From NCBI GenBank assembly GCA_025201345.1, contig JAIXMG010000053.1:1-21242 (forward strand): DNA of 21,242 bases, read 5' to 3'. A program made the translations under genes and the position numbers. Below, in pieces: positions 1-10,424 of this stretch (position 1 is its first letter; every line of letters begins with the position of its first letter). The DNA is from Thamnidium elegans. Its lineage: Eukaryota; Mucoromycota; Mucoromycetes; Mucorales; Mucoraceae. The notes under the pieces were generated by a model. The model was not told the DNA's origin, did not search any database, and was given only the letters and a program-made list of their open reading frames with translations.

Positions 1-33
1 TAATGAAATATTAGCAATTAATCTTAGACCTGT

Positions 34-1891
34 TATGCTCCAAGAGATGTATTTAAAGAACCCAAACGATTTATTCTACTTCAAGAAGCAGTAAACACTT
101 ATTCTTCCGCCTCTCTAACTCTCTTTTGAATTATAACAAATCACAGGCTCTCTCTCTCTCTGGCGCTATCCACATTAACTGCCAACACACCTTAAACGCA
201 TCCAACATCACCACCTGGCATGATCGGCTTTCCCCATCACCACTAATTACCTTGGTTTTGCTATATGTTCCAATGTGAAACAATGTAACTTATATTTTGA
301 TCAATTCTGCTCCCTTATTCGACAAAATCGCTTTATACACCAACAACGTCAACTATCTATTCGCGGTAGAGCCACAATACTGAATACTTTAATTTTTTCT
401 CGTCTATGGCACGTCATGCGCCTATTTATATTCATTAAAGCTCAACTTCTTGCTATACGTGGTATTGGCACTCAATTTATTAATCATAATATTTTCCCTA
501 GATTAGCTTTCGACACTATTCAAATACGTCGTTCCAAAGGCGATCTTGGTATCATTGATCTGGTTAAACAGCAAAATGCTCTTCAATGGCGATAAGTTCG
601 AACTCTATTAGCCTCAGATCAATTACCAGTAACCCCCTTACGCTCTCTCACTAGTCTATGCGTAATTTGGTACGCTTTTCATTTGTACTACTCCTTTTCT
701 CAATTTCCATTATATATCTTCCCACTAATATTTTCTTCTTGTCGCTCTTCTCCTTGGTAATCTTCTAAAGTTTTTAATAGTAACTTTAAAATTTTAAACA
801 TTTTTAATAATTTCTTTCGCACCATGGACACGTTACCTCGTTCTTTCGATCGTTGCCATGTTAATGTTTCTATCTGTCTCTCCCTCTCTTTTCTAGATAT
901 AATTATAATTACACATTCTCTTCCGGAGTCTCATCCAGTTTTTATTACTTTTATTATATCTCAACAATTATTACAGAACTACCCAAGTGTTAAGAAACTT
1001 CTCACATCTGATATTTTTTTTATTCGATCTTGATCGACAAGTCCGTCGCGTACGATCTTTAGAGACGGAAATTATTCGTTTTCGTACAATATCCCGTTTG
1101 TAATAAATCTTATCAAGCAGAGTAAAATACTCTTCCATCCTTTCTTTGCGGCTCAGTGTCTCCTTTCTCCTAACATACCGCCCGAAACCTCAAATTCCAG
1201 GAACTTGGAACTATCATCTATCTCTTCAGCTCTTTGCACCAGCCCTAATCCTACAACTAAATGGGCTGTCACTTCTATAAAATACTACAAAGGTCTCATC
1301 TCATCTCCTTCACAACTACCACTGATCATCAACTCCAGAAAATGATTAGAGTTTTGGCAACTCGAAATTCCTTTACCGGCTCGAACTATTTGGTACCGAG
1401 CCATCCACAACAAAATACCAACAAAATCTATATTACATAGATTATTTCCTGATAAAGCTGCATCACACAATTGCCTCCTCTGTTTGTCCAATGCGATGTC
1501 TGAAGAAACAGCAGATCATTCTCTTTTCATCTGTCCTCCTAAAAAACCTATACGGTTCAATATCTTTACATCCTACATTTTCTCTACAGGCACTCCTTCC
1601 TCTATATCCGCCTTCATTCCTACAATTTTATCGTTATCTCTACCAACTCATTTCGAAAGGGATTCCACAATAACTCCACTTCCTGAATTAAATACATATC
1701 AAATATTTGCATGCACTCTTCTTCATATTTGGCGAGCCCACTGGAGATTCGCCTTTGATAGCGCTCCATTTATATCCGCAAACATCATTATCGCCATCAC
1801 CAAAACTCTGAATCAACTCAATTCCGAAATGCAACTCGACAAAAATAGTAAAAGTAATAAAAGTCTCATTGTGACTTTTGAAGGACTATAA
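34..1891 (+). mobile_element. Decayed LINE retrotransposon, 3' part (copy A)
   Basis: Non-LTR retrotransposon remnant covering the end of the reverse transcriptase and the C-terminal region. Near 34-48 a YA-x-x-D-V stretch looks like a damaged YADD catalytic motif. A readable but frameshifted segment follows, including NKSQALSLSG (about 138-170) and YLGFAICSN (about 250-277). A clear thumb segment comes next at 275-595 (QQRQLSIRGRATILNT, then LGIIDL). A stop at 593-595 breaks the frame, which can still be followed with stops to 1033. A later frame carries a zinc-binding C-terminal domain. The N-terminal endonuclease and most RT motifs are missing, so this is a 5'-truncated, dead copy. The family assignment rests on motif order; I could not assign the clade. 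Confidence 0.85.
1346..1891 (+). pseudogene. LINE C-terminal zinc-binding (zf-RVT-like) fragment, copy A
   Basis: An open stretch of about 181 codons after the stop at 1343-1345. It begins around FWQLEIPLPARTIWYRAIHN and contains IPTKSILHRL followed by a C-x2-C then H-x4-C arrangement (HNCLLC, then DHSLFIC). That order is typical of the zinc-binding domain at the C-terminus of many LINE reverse transcriptases (zf-RVT type), which contributes nucleic-acid binding. It ends at a stop at 1889-1891, followed at once by AT-rich DNA and an (AT)n tract, so this is probably the native end of the element's open reading frame. It lies in a different frame from the upstream LINE fragments and is not expected to be translated on its own. 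Confidence 0.75.
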
Positions 1892-1920
1892 ATAAAAACG
1901 GAATTTCGGTTCCCATACAA

Positions 1921-1950
1921 ATATATATATATATATATATGCATATATAT
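1921..1950. repeat. (AT)n microsatellite at the LINE 3' end
   Basis: Ten AT units (1921-1940), then gc and four more AT units. It lies about 30 bp after the LINE stop codon, behind a small possible hairpin (ggaa/ttcc around 1900-1913). Simple repeats are common 3' tails of LINEs, so this may mark the 3' end of the element. The same tract, of equal length, is at 16181-16210. Confidence 0.8.
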
Positions 1951-3432
1951 GTCTGCCAATGCCTCGAAAATCTATACTATGAGTTGAACTTCAAGAGGCT
2001 TTTCTTAATAATTGCTCTTGAGTTCTGATATTTCTAAACTATATAAACATATTCAGATATTCAGGATGTATCCTAAATTTTAAAACCAGCACGCATAAAA
2101 AATAAATATGTTCTCCATACTATAGTGCTAGGCTGCGATCGAGGTAGTAGGTAGAGCGATGTTAGATAGAACCTGGAGTTGGTGATCAAATTGGATTGAA
2201 ATAAAATAAAAAGCAAGTATAAAAGCAGGAACAAGGGGGAGGGGCTGTGTATAATACCCTGAGGGACTATTGATTCAATACACTGCAGTGACTTAAGACT
2301 AAAGCTACGCGTTAAAGATACAATAAAAATTACAAAAAAGAATAAAGGGACTGATTTATTTCAGATTTGAACTAGAATTACTATTTAAAGGGGGTAATTC
2401 GTGTTACCAACAGAGTTTCCTAAACTTTACTACAATATCTTCATTCTAACTCATGTTACGGAGAGTAAAATAGAACTGTAATGGCCTCATAAATCGTATG
2501 CCAGCACAAAAATTATTGTTACCATAGAAAATTTATTCAAAAAAAACTATACTGATTCTTTGTAAAAACATGTACAGTAGGAATAAATAGAAACTGTACT
2601 AATAAGTCCATTTATCTCTTTATCTAACAGGCACAGCTATTGCCATCACTTACAACTATCCACAATATCAACTAGTTAAGCCTATAAGATTAACTATAAT
2701 AAAAGAAAATTTGTGGGCGAAATAGTTTGATACATTGATTTAAACGACAAACACAAACATTTCAGACATCTTGACATTCTGTATCTCCTGCTTGATTTTC
2801 TTTGATTTGATTATTATGTATAGGGTCTAGTATAACGAATAAAAATGCAACTTTAAACTATTTACACAGTTATTGGCTCTACATCATGTGGTAATACATA
2901 ACATTTAATAATTTCAAGTAAAACTACAGATAAATTACGCACGACCAGTATATTTTTTCTAAAGCATCTTTAGCTGAGAAAAATCAAATACAATCGTATT
3001 TAAAAAAAATTGATATTATCCTAATTTCTGACAAATAGCATATAAAATAGGTTAAATTTAAAAAGAAGTATTGTTATTATTTACTATATGTATTCTTCAT
3101 GTGAATCAATAAAAGAAAATAATCCCCCACACTCAAATTTGTGCTCTGTATTCCCACAACGTTTCTCAATCACATACCTTTTTTAGAGATTCAACCTTAG
3201 AACTTGCTCTTTTCTTCGAACACATAGAACAGATAAAGTCCGTGGAACGAATAAAAGATCCTTCCATTTTAACATTTACAACATCAGAGAAAAAATGAAT
3301 ATATAAATATAAGCATACATACAAATATTTTTTTCTTCTTTAACTCGCTATACAATCCTTTTTAAAAATAATACTTTCATATATAATACTCTCCATTCTT
3401 TTTAACGTCCTAATTAATTAAACTACAAAACA
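1951..3432. other. AT-rich intergenic region upstream of the large gene (copy A)
   Basis: About 1.5 kb with no open frame I can support on either strand, no tRNA-like B-box and no recognisable domain fragment. It holds a TATAAAAG sequence at 2218-2225 followed by a purine-rich stretch, several A/T runs, and a pyrimidine-rich, AT-rich stretch just before the start codon at 3433. It should contain the promoter of the large gene. Everything here is repeated at 16211-17691. Confidence 0.7.
3380..3387 (+). promoter_or_regulatory. Possible TATA element of the large gene
   Basis: TATATAAT about 46 bp before the ATG at 3433, followed by a pyrimidine-rich stretch. The start context is aaaacaATG, favourable for a fungal start. 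The DNA is so AT-rich that such a match could arise by chance. Confidence 0.3.
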
Positions 3433-6400
3433 ATGCAGCACCAAACGCATGATCATGATGTAGTCGTATCTGAAGGTGCTGAATACTATCACACTTCTGA
3501 AGACCAGCGTGGTCTTCGAGACGATGGAATGATGGAAGAATACTCTGAAAAGGCTGCTCCTCCTCCAAAACGTCGTTTCTATAAAACAAAAAAATATTGG
3601 ATCATTTGTTCCATCATTACAGTGATTGTTGTAATTGTTGTTGTTGTTTTGGCTCTCTTCGTTATTTTCCCTAAGATTGCTCAATCGTTAATGAACAAGT
3701 CCAAGATTGATGTTACTGCCGCCGATATTACATTTATCAAACCTGAAGCTTTAAATGATGCTGTTTACGCCAAACGTGATGCAGATAACATGAACTCTAC
3801 CTTTTACATGAACATGGAAAGTGATCTTTCCAATACTGGTCCTTTCCACGCCTCAATCAAGTTTCAAAATCCTATTCAAGTTCATTACCAAGATAAGTAT
3901 CTTGGTGATATCTTCCTCTACGATGAAACAAAGATTGCTGGTGGTAAAGGAAAATTAAATGCTGTTACTCCTTTCTTGATCCGTGATGAAGCTGCCTTTG
4001 CTGATTTCTCCAAGACTATGCTGGCCGTAGATGAGTTTAGATGGACTCTTAAAGGAAAGCTCGATATTACTGCTCTTTCTAGGTAATAATTTATTTCTGA
4101 TTTAATAGTCCACAAAAACTTTGAATAATGAATAACATTTTTTTTTCTTTTTTTTCACAGAACGGCTACAGTAGACCTTAATAAAGAAATCATATTAAAT
4201 GGTATGTTCCACAAATCAAACAGTGATTTTAGAAAATAATAATTGAAGCGTGTGCTAATTTTCCTTTTTAGGTATGAATGGATTCCCTAATGTAAAGATT
4301 GATTCTTTCAATCTTCCAGGTGATGATCCCAATGGTGGTATCCTTGTCGAATTAGGTACTGTCTTAGAAAGTCCTTCTCCTATTGGTGTCCAACTCGGTA
4401 CAATCAAGCTTGCCATTGGTTATGATGGTGTTAACCTTGGTGTTGTTTCTGCTGATGGTGTTACACTTGCAAAGGGTGAGAATAAGATCCTTCTTAAGGG
4501 TACTCTCGTACCTCATAACGATACTGTATCCTTGCAAAAGGTTGGTGTTCTCTTCTCCAACTATCTTGCCGGTACTGTCTCAAACACCACTGCTGTTGGT
4601 TTATCTTGTGCTCCTGATGGTATCAACCCTATTGGATGGCTCTCGGAAGGTTTCAAGACTGTCAATCTTAATGTTGCATTAGGTGTCCCTGAACCTTTGA
4701 AGATTATTAACAGTGTCAGTATGGGTTATCTTGACTTAAAGTTCGATCCTGCTACTCCTTATTCACCAATTGCCAATGCTCCTGAAGTTACTGCTGGATT
4801 CCAAATGCCTTTTGGTTTCTCTTTGAATATTACTGAGGTTTCTCAAAGTATTACTCTTGGAATTAACTCTACTGCTGATAAGACAACAAACTTTGCTATG
4901 ATGGAAGTTCCCTTTGTTGCTGCTGTCAGTGATCAAGCTGCTGGTACCATCAAGTTTGCTTTGGCCAACACTGCTATTGCTGGTATTACTGGTCAAGAGA
5001 GTACTTTCAATGAATATACTTATGCTTTAACTTCTTCTGCCAACTATTCCTTTATGGTTGCTGGTAGTGCCACTACTAAGGCCAACACCCCTATTGGTCC
5101 TATCGTCTTAACTGGTGTTAACTTTACTGTTCCTACTAGTCTTCAAGGTCTTAGCTTTTTGAACAGCACTGCTACCGTTATTAACTCGCTTGATGTTACT
5201 GGTGGTACTACTGCCGGTTTATCTCTTGCTATTGACGTTTCTATGGGTAACCCCTCCGACTTCAGTATCTCTACTGGTGATGTTATTTTCGATATGGGCG
5301 CCAGTGGTACCACCCTTGGCCTTGTCACTTTGAGCAACCTTACATTAACTCGTGGTGAAAACAAAGTTTTAGCTGCTGCCTCCTTTGATCCCAAATCATC
5401 TGATGTTGGACAAAATCTTTTGAGTACTTTTGTTATGGGACAAGACAATGGTGTTGATATTCTCGGTCGTGCTGACTCTACCAACATTGCTTCTCTTGCT
5501 TCTGGTTTAAGTGCCATCAGTCTTGGATCTACTCTCCCTGGTCTTAAGACTGCTTTAATCCAAGGATCTTCTTTGATTGTTAATGATGACACTCTTACCA
5601 CTAGCATTGTTGGTGTCAAGGTTTCAATCGCTAATCCTTTCAGCGCTGGTTTATCTATCTCAAAGGTTGTTTCTGCTGTTACTTTCGGCGGTATGCCCAT
5701 TGGTAACATTGACCAAGATATTTCTAGTAATCCATTCATTATCGGAGGAAAGTCTACTGCCGAATCTTTCCCTCTTAGCATGTCCATGAACTTGGAACCT
5801 GGAGCCGTTGCTTTATTGATGCGTACTCTTGCTGTTCAAGCCAATTTGGATACACGTTCTCTCGATGCTTTGCTTACTTTAGGTGGTTTCGAAATTGATG
5901 GTCAAGAACATCTTGAAGCTGATCCTGCTCTCTTTGAAAACTTTGATATCTCCAAGTTTGTCATGGACGCTATGGCCGCCTTGAAGGTCGATCTCTCTCT
6001 TTCTTCTACATTAGCCATCGGTGAGTATGTCAACGATTTGGCCTTCTCTCAAGCTGGTGTTTCTGTTTCTACTGATAAGTCTGTTACTGCTTTAATTCCT
6101 ATTGTTGGTCAACCTATCGTTCAACAAATTGTTGATGGTTCTGTTCTTGGTTTTGAAACTGTTATCATGTCTAATGTCACTGAATCTTCCTTCAGTGTCC
6201 AAATGAAGGGTAGTATTACCGGAACTGGTCCCATGGCTGCCACTATTAAATTCCCTACACCTCTTACTGTTACATGGCAAGGAAAGGTTATCGGTAAAGT
6301 TAGTATGGCTGATATCGTTGCTAAACCTGTTGTCGGTGCTCAATTTGATGTCCCCGGTGTCTTCACTGTCGAAAATACTAATGACATGGCTGAATTTTCT

Positions 6401-8534
6401 GCCTACTTGATTAATAACCCTGAGTTTGTTTGGGATATTACTTCTAGTGATGTCAGTGTCAGTGCTCTTGGCTTCACCTTCACCAACATTGCTCTTCACA
6501 AGATTGTTACTTTAGCTGGTGCCAGTGGATTCAAGGATGCTGTTTCTGTCACTGCCTTTGATTTGCCTGCTAACGACCCCGAAGGTGGTATTACTCTCAA
6601 GGTCAATACTGTTATCAAGAACCCTAGTCAAGTTGGTTTCAACCTTGGCGGTGTTGGTTTCGATAATTACTTTGATGGTGTATATCTTGGTCCTCTTTTA
6701 TCTGACGGACCCGCAATCTTTGCTCCCAGAACTGCTTCTAATGTTCCCATGAAGGGTCGTTTGGTTCCTCAAACTACCCAAGAAGGTATTATTGCTATTA
6801 CTAAGGTCTTTGGTCATTACCTTTCTGGTAACTCTTCATCTCTTACTGTTAAGGGTTCATCTGGTTCTGGTTCTAATGGTCCTGTCAGCTGGCTTTCCGC
6901 TGCTTTCAAAACTCTTTCCATTGAAAATGTCATCTTACCTGGTCCTGAGGTTATTCCTGAACTTATTCCTTCCATTGAGATGAGAAATATTCAATTAGAT
7001 TTCACTAAGGATCCTTGGGCTCCTCCTGCTAGTTCTACCAAGGTTGAAGCTCAACTCCATAGTCCTTTCGGTTTCCCTATGGGTGTCTCTCAACTTAACA
7101 TGAAGGTTGCTGCTACTTATGATGGTCATCAAGTTGCCACTCTCGATGTTCCTGATAATGCTGCTACAACTAGTCCCACTGGTCTTGTCACTACTGGTTT
7201 CTCTGATGTTTCCCTTCAAGGTTTCTAACAAGGAACTCTTTGCCGGTTTCGTTCAACTCTTGACTGCTGGACCTAGTGTTACTTTCGGTTTAGAGGGTGC
7301 TGCTAATGCAGTTGCTCAAACTGCTGTTGGTACTTTAATGCTTCCTGGCGTTGCTTTCAATGTCCCTACTACATTAAAGGGTAATACATATAAAATTTAT
7401 CAAGTAATTAAACATCTACTAACTATACATTTAATCTTTAGGCTTCTCTAACTTTAATAGTAGAGCCAAGGTTTTATCCCTTAAGGTTGCTGGCGCCACT
7501 CTTAACTATGTCATTGTTGAACTTGTTGTAGAGCTCGAGAATCCTTCTGATGTTACTATTACTATCGGTGATATCAACTTTGATGTCCTTTTACCCAAGT
7601 TTGATAGTTCCCGTATCGGTATGGTCTACATGAAGGACACTGTAATTCCTCCTGGTGTCAAGTCATATACTGCTACTATGCATTTAGGTGAAAAAGCTAC
7701 CGATCCTATTGCCGTTGGTTATATGCTTATTGCCTACTTGGGTAACCAACCTGTTGACTTGGTCATTCGAGGTACTACAACATCCACTAGCATCGCTCCT
7801 CTTGCTCCTGCTTTATCTACCGTCCAACTTTTATCTTCTATTAATGGTATTGAAGCCGGCTTAATTAGAAGCCTTGCCATTCACGGTGAAATGGGAACTA
7901 TGGCTGGACCTCCTTTCCAAGCTTTAGTCGACATTACTCTCTATAACCCATTGGATACTCCTTTTGCTATCAAAAAGATCAGTGCTGTTTCCACAAAAGA
8001 TATTGTGTGTAACTATTTAGGTAATCAATACACTGGTAAAGACAGACCTGCCGGTACTATTGAACATGTGTTCGATGAGCCAGTTGTTATTCAACCTGGT
8101 CAAGAACTTAGTGTTAATGGACTTACTGTACAACTCTTTGAAGATGTTTATCAAAGTATTGCTGTTATTCTTGGTGAAAGACTCTTGAAACGTAACCCAA
8201 GTAGCCGAAGTTTATGTTGGTGATGGTTTCCATGTTGAAGCTATGACTTACGCTCAAATGAATATTCCATTTACTGCTGAGATTCCCTTTCGTTACTGAT
8301 GCTCCAGATATGATGCTTTGTATGGAAGGAGATACTATACCTTCTGAAACAATTGCTCTTGTCGGACCTACATCTACATCTCCTGCTGCCACTACTACTG
8401 CTGAAGTATCCCAACCTACTGAAGTACCAACAGTTACTGAAGCGCCTACCCCCACTGAAGCACCTGCCTCTACTGAAGCACCAGCTCCTACGGAAGCGCC
8501 TGCTCCTACCCAAGAGGCTGCTCCTGCTGCTTAA
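3433..8534 (+). CDS. Large DUF3712-type single-pass membrane protein, four exons, three frame breaks
   Basis: Exons 3433-4082, 4161-4201, 4272-7380 and 7442-8534; introns of 78, 70 and 61 bp, all GT-AG and in phase. Residues 1-55 are hydrophilic with a basic patch (PPPKRRFYKTKKYW), then one membrane helix at about 56-79. A type II topology with a huge lumenal or extracellular part is inferred. That part is two similar modules (about 80-842 and 843-1560). Each has a TGP-x-x-A-x-IKF strand early, a DPNGG or DPEGG DUF3712-like segment, and a GFxxPTxLxG segment late. A Thr/Pro/Ala/Glu-rich tail ends the protein. DUF3712 proteins resemble LEA/WHy beta-sandwich repeats; yeast vacuolar Tag1 is, from memory, a smaller relative. 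The frame breaks by one extra base at 7212-7214, about 8188-8198 and 8285-8290. Without those bases the CDS is 4890 nt (1629 residues). The molecular role is unknown. Confidence 0.85.
4083..4160 (+). other. Intron 1 of the large gene
   Basis: GT-AG intron of 78 bp with a pyrimidine tract T9-C-T8 before cacag. Splicing joins AG of an Arg codon to A at 4161 and continues the frame into exon 2. In-frame stops inside the intron rule out read-through. Confidence 0.85.
4202..4271 (+). other. Intron 2 of the large gene
   Basis: GT-AG intron of 70 bp with donor gtatgt, a gctaat branch-point-like sequence and acceptor ttttag. Exon 2 (4161-4201, 41 bp) reads R/TATVDLNKEIILN/G. It aligns with the matching place in the second module (alhKIVTLaGasGF), which supports the splice choice. 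Confidence 0.85.
7212..7214 (+). other. Frame break 1 in the large gene (CCC)
   Basis: Reading through, the frame ends at a TAA at 7226-7228. One base fewer in the CCC run gives DVSFKVSNKELFAGFVQLL and continues open to the donor at 7381. The continuation resembles the equivalent part of module 1, so the protein clearly went on. No GT-AG intron fits here. Confidence 0.8.
7381..7441 (+). other. Intron 3 of the large gene
   Basis: GT-AG intron of 61 bp with donor gtaata, a ctaact branch-like sequence and acceptor tttag. It joins PTTLKG to FSNFNSRAKV, matching PTSLQG-LSFLNSTATV in module 1, which has no intron at that place. Confidence 0.85.
8188..8290 (+). other. Frame breaks 2 and 3 in the large gene
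   Basis: The exon 4 frame runs into a stop at 8221-8223. One base fewer in AAA (8188-8190) or in the nearby CCC restores VTQVAEVYVGDGFHVEAM. A second extra base in CCC/TTT (8285-8290) must be removed to go on with PFVTDAPDMMLCMEGD and the Thr/Pro-rich tail. Both are one-base gains in short homopolymers, like the first break. Confidence 0.75.
8418..8525 (+). repeat. 18-bp coding minisatellite (TEAPxx repeats)
   Basis: Six in-frame 18-bp units starting at 8418, 8436, 8454, 8472, 8490 and 8508. They encode TEVPTV, TEAPTP, TEAPAS, TEAPAP, TEAPAP and the degenerate TQEAAP. Thr/Pro/Ser-rich stretches of this kind are typical O-mannosylation or cell-wall-facing stalk sequences in fungi. Here the stretch is the very C-terminus and is acidic. 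Slippage in such arrays makes unit number variable between strains. Confidence 0.85.
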
Positions 8535-8700
8535 ACTGATCCATTAATATACTTAGATACTTACTGCTAACTTGATCTATTTTCTTCTATTCAATTATAT
8601 ATTAATAACAAACTAATACTATTATATATCTTCTTTTTAATATATTATTGAATTTCAATTTTTTTTTTTATAAATAATTATCTTATTCTTTTATACTCTT
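8535..8700 (+). terminator. Probable 3' UTR and polyadenylation region of the large gene
   Basis: Very AT-rich stretch after the stop at 8532-8534, with repeated tatata/taatat sequences and a T10 run followed by ataaataattat near 8669-8681. Those are the usual ingredients of fungal 3' end signals. No canonical AATAAA is present, so the cleavage site is not fixed. Confidence 0.45.
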
Positions 8701-8761
8701 CTGACTTATATACTATTTGTGCAATATATAACTAGGCTTTCGATAATATTTTAAACGGGGG

Positions 8762-8779
8762 TTGTAGTAAGTATAAACT
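8762..8779 (+). repeat. 18-bp direct repeat, left copy
   Basis: ttgtagtaagtataaact, identical to 10714-10731. The flanks differ. Confidence 0.7.
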
Positions 8780-9864
8780 GCAGAAGTAAACTTATTAGTG
8801 GCAGGAGGGACTGAAGAAAGAGAAATAAAATATAAAAAAAGAAGTGAAGAGGAAGTTGAAATATTATTTGGATATATCTGAAGAGATGTAGAAAAATTGC
8901 ATGCATTATAAATATATGCGACAGTATTACAATAAAAGTGAACTAGTGGTGGACAGTGTGTCTCCAACTCCGCTTGAGACAGAAAAGGTATTTCATAATT
9001 TTCAGTGTTTAAAATAAAATATTTTTTAAAATACCCAAGGTATTTTGGAGACACGGGGCCCGCCATTGAACGCGGTGAATAGCAATATCTGATAGCTACT
9101 GTAACAGAGAACTCTTACAAGCTGATGATTTTAAGAGCGTTACACCAATGCTTTTAAAACATAGTGAGAACGTTTTTTTTTTTCGATTTACTAACAACAT
9201 AAATGGTAAAAGTTAAAATTCTGCAAGATTTAATATATTGACAATTAACCTTGTAAAAACAGAGATAAAAATTAGCTATGATGGCGTTTCTGATGAAGGT
9301 TTAATACAAGGATATATATAAGAAGTGGTATGATTGTTTAATATTTTCCGTAGTTATCACCTCTATTAACATTATCTCTATTTTACTAGGTTTCTATTTG
9401 CGGGTCTATTATTATGGTAAGAATGCTTCTTTTATTTATACACATGTATTCAAACTTATACTTACTATTTTTATTAGATCTTTTTTTTTAAAGATTGTTT
9501 TTTGTAATACACTGTTGCCTCGCTTGTCTATTATTGTTTTGAATATAGTTTGACTGTTTATTTATATGTGTATCTATCATTTTTAAGTTATATATCACTT
9601 ATTTCTTTATATTATAAGACAGTTTAATTGTTTTCTTGATATGCCTATCAATCCTTTTTATTTTATATGTAATAAGCTATATTGTTTTTTTTTTTGTACT
9701 TTATAATAAACTGAACTCATAATTTATCCCTTATAGTATTGTTTTATTTTTACGTATATTTATTCACCACTGTTGTATTTAAAGCTGTAAAAAGAAGTGT
9801 TTTTTTGTTTAATACAATAAATCTCGTTATCCGTGAGAGTAACTTTTTTTTATCCTATCAGACG

Positions 9865-9898
9865 CAGTTTTTCCATGGGGTTTTTGTTAAAAAAACTG
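9865..9898. repeat. Short hairpin
   Basis: Inverted repeat cagttttt (9865-9872) and aaaaactg (9891-9898) with an 18-nt loop containing ccatgggg. The arms are mostly A/T, so this is weak and could be chance in this base composition. Confidence 0.4.
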
Positions 9899-10424
9899 AT
9901 GAGAGCAAACTGAGTTAAAAAAGCCTTGGTGCTGTATGTTGTTTAATTACATTGCCATAAAAAAAGAAACTAAAGGCATTTAGCCATAGTGTTTTATTAA
10001 ATAACACATTAGCAATACTGAACTACTTTGTATCTTCCTTGGAAAGGGTACATTTGCTTATACATACAACACAGAGATAGATAAAATGATAAATAATAAC
10101 TTGGACGTGTTATTTTGATATATTATCCATATTTTTAGCAGTTGATAAAAAAAATGTTTATAAAAAGCCATCAGCTTGTTTTCTTTTTTCTTTCTTCCAC
10201 TGCTCTCCTTCTGCTAAAAATGGGTAAAAGAAAACGAAAAAAAAACATCGCGAAAAAGAAGAATGTAAGAGGCTTCCTTGTTATACTTATGATGCTCTTG
10301 ATGATCGGAATGGTTCCTACTGGACACACCCAATGACAAAAAAAAAATTTAAACAAAACTTTCCTCCTTTTTCTATATGTTAGCAATATATATCTTTTCC
10401 GCCCCTGTTCACCTGAAAAATACA

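Larger units (their letters stand above)
1..6983. repeat. Long direct repeat, copy A
   Basis: This segment recurs at 14259-21242. It contains the 3' part of a LINE, 1.5 kb of intergenic DNA, and the promoter and first two thirds of the large membrane-protein gene. The copy offset is 14258 at the start, 14260 after an A/T-rich stretch near 791-798, and 14259 after 3044-3047. Those are three one-base homopolymer length changes: T4 versus T5, A3 versus A4, and A4 versus A3. I saw no substitution, and the translated frames are identical. The (AT)n tract and the T9-C-T8 tract of intron 1 have the same length in both copies. The repeat starts at the first base, so its true left edge may lie outside. 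Confidence 0.97.
8701..10424. other. AT-rich intergenic region
   Basis: No gene I can support. A minus-strand open stretch of 117 codons at 9066-8713 shows no domain, signal peptide or homology I recognise. An inverted pair gtgtctcca (8958-8966) / tggagacac (9046-9054) lies inside it. A hairpin with an 8-bp stem (cagttttt/aaaaactg) sits at 9865-9898. Small overlapping open stretches on both strands near 10142-10425 are low-complexity Lys/Phe-rich and I do not believe them. Confidence 0.5.

Noticed and set aside
2454..2629. Segment with TGTTA...TAACA ends that resembles a 176-bp solo LTR
   Set aside because: The flanking five bases (actca and ggcac) are not a target-site duplication, no second copy or internal retroelement sequence was seen, and short TG/CA ends are frequent by chance.
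5143..5787. Minus-strand open stretch of 214 codons inside the large gene
   Set aside because: It is the shadow of a strongly codon-biased exon on the opposite strand. It shows no domain, and other such shadows occur all along exon 3 (for example 6092-6499).
7216..7230. A tiny intron explaining the first frame break
   Set aside because: The only GT...AG that could restore the frame would be far too short to splice; one extra C is simpler.
8713..9066. Minus-strand ORF of 117 codons next to the 3' end of the large gene
   Set aside because: No recognisable domain, signal or start context. It is kept only as a note in the intergenic entry, not called as a gene.
9391..9420. Possible micro-exon between a ttactag acceptor and an atg|gtaaga donor
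   Set aside because: There is no neighbouring exon in a compatible frame, and single splice-like sites are common in AT-rich DNA.
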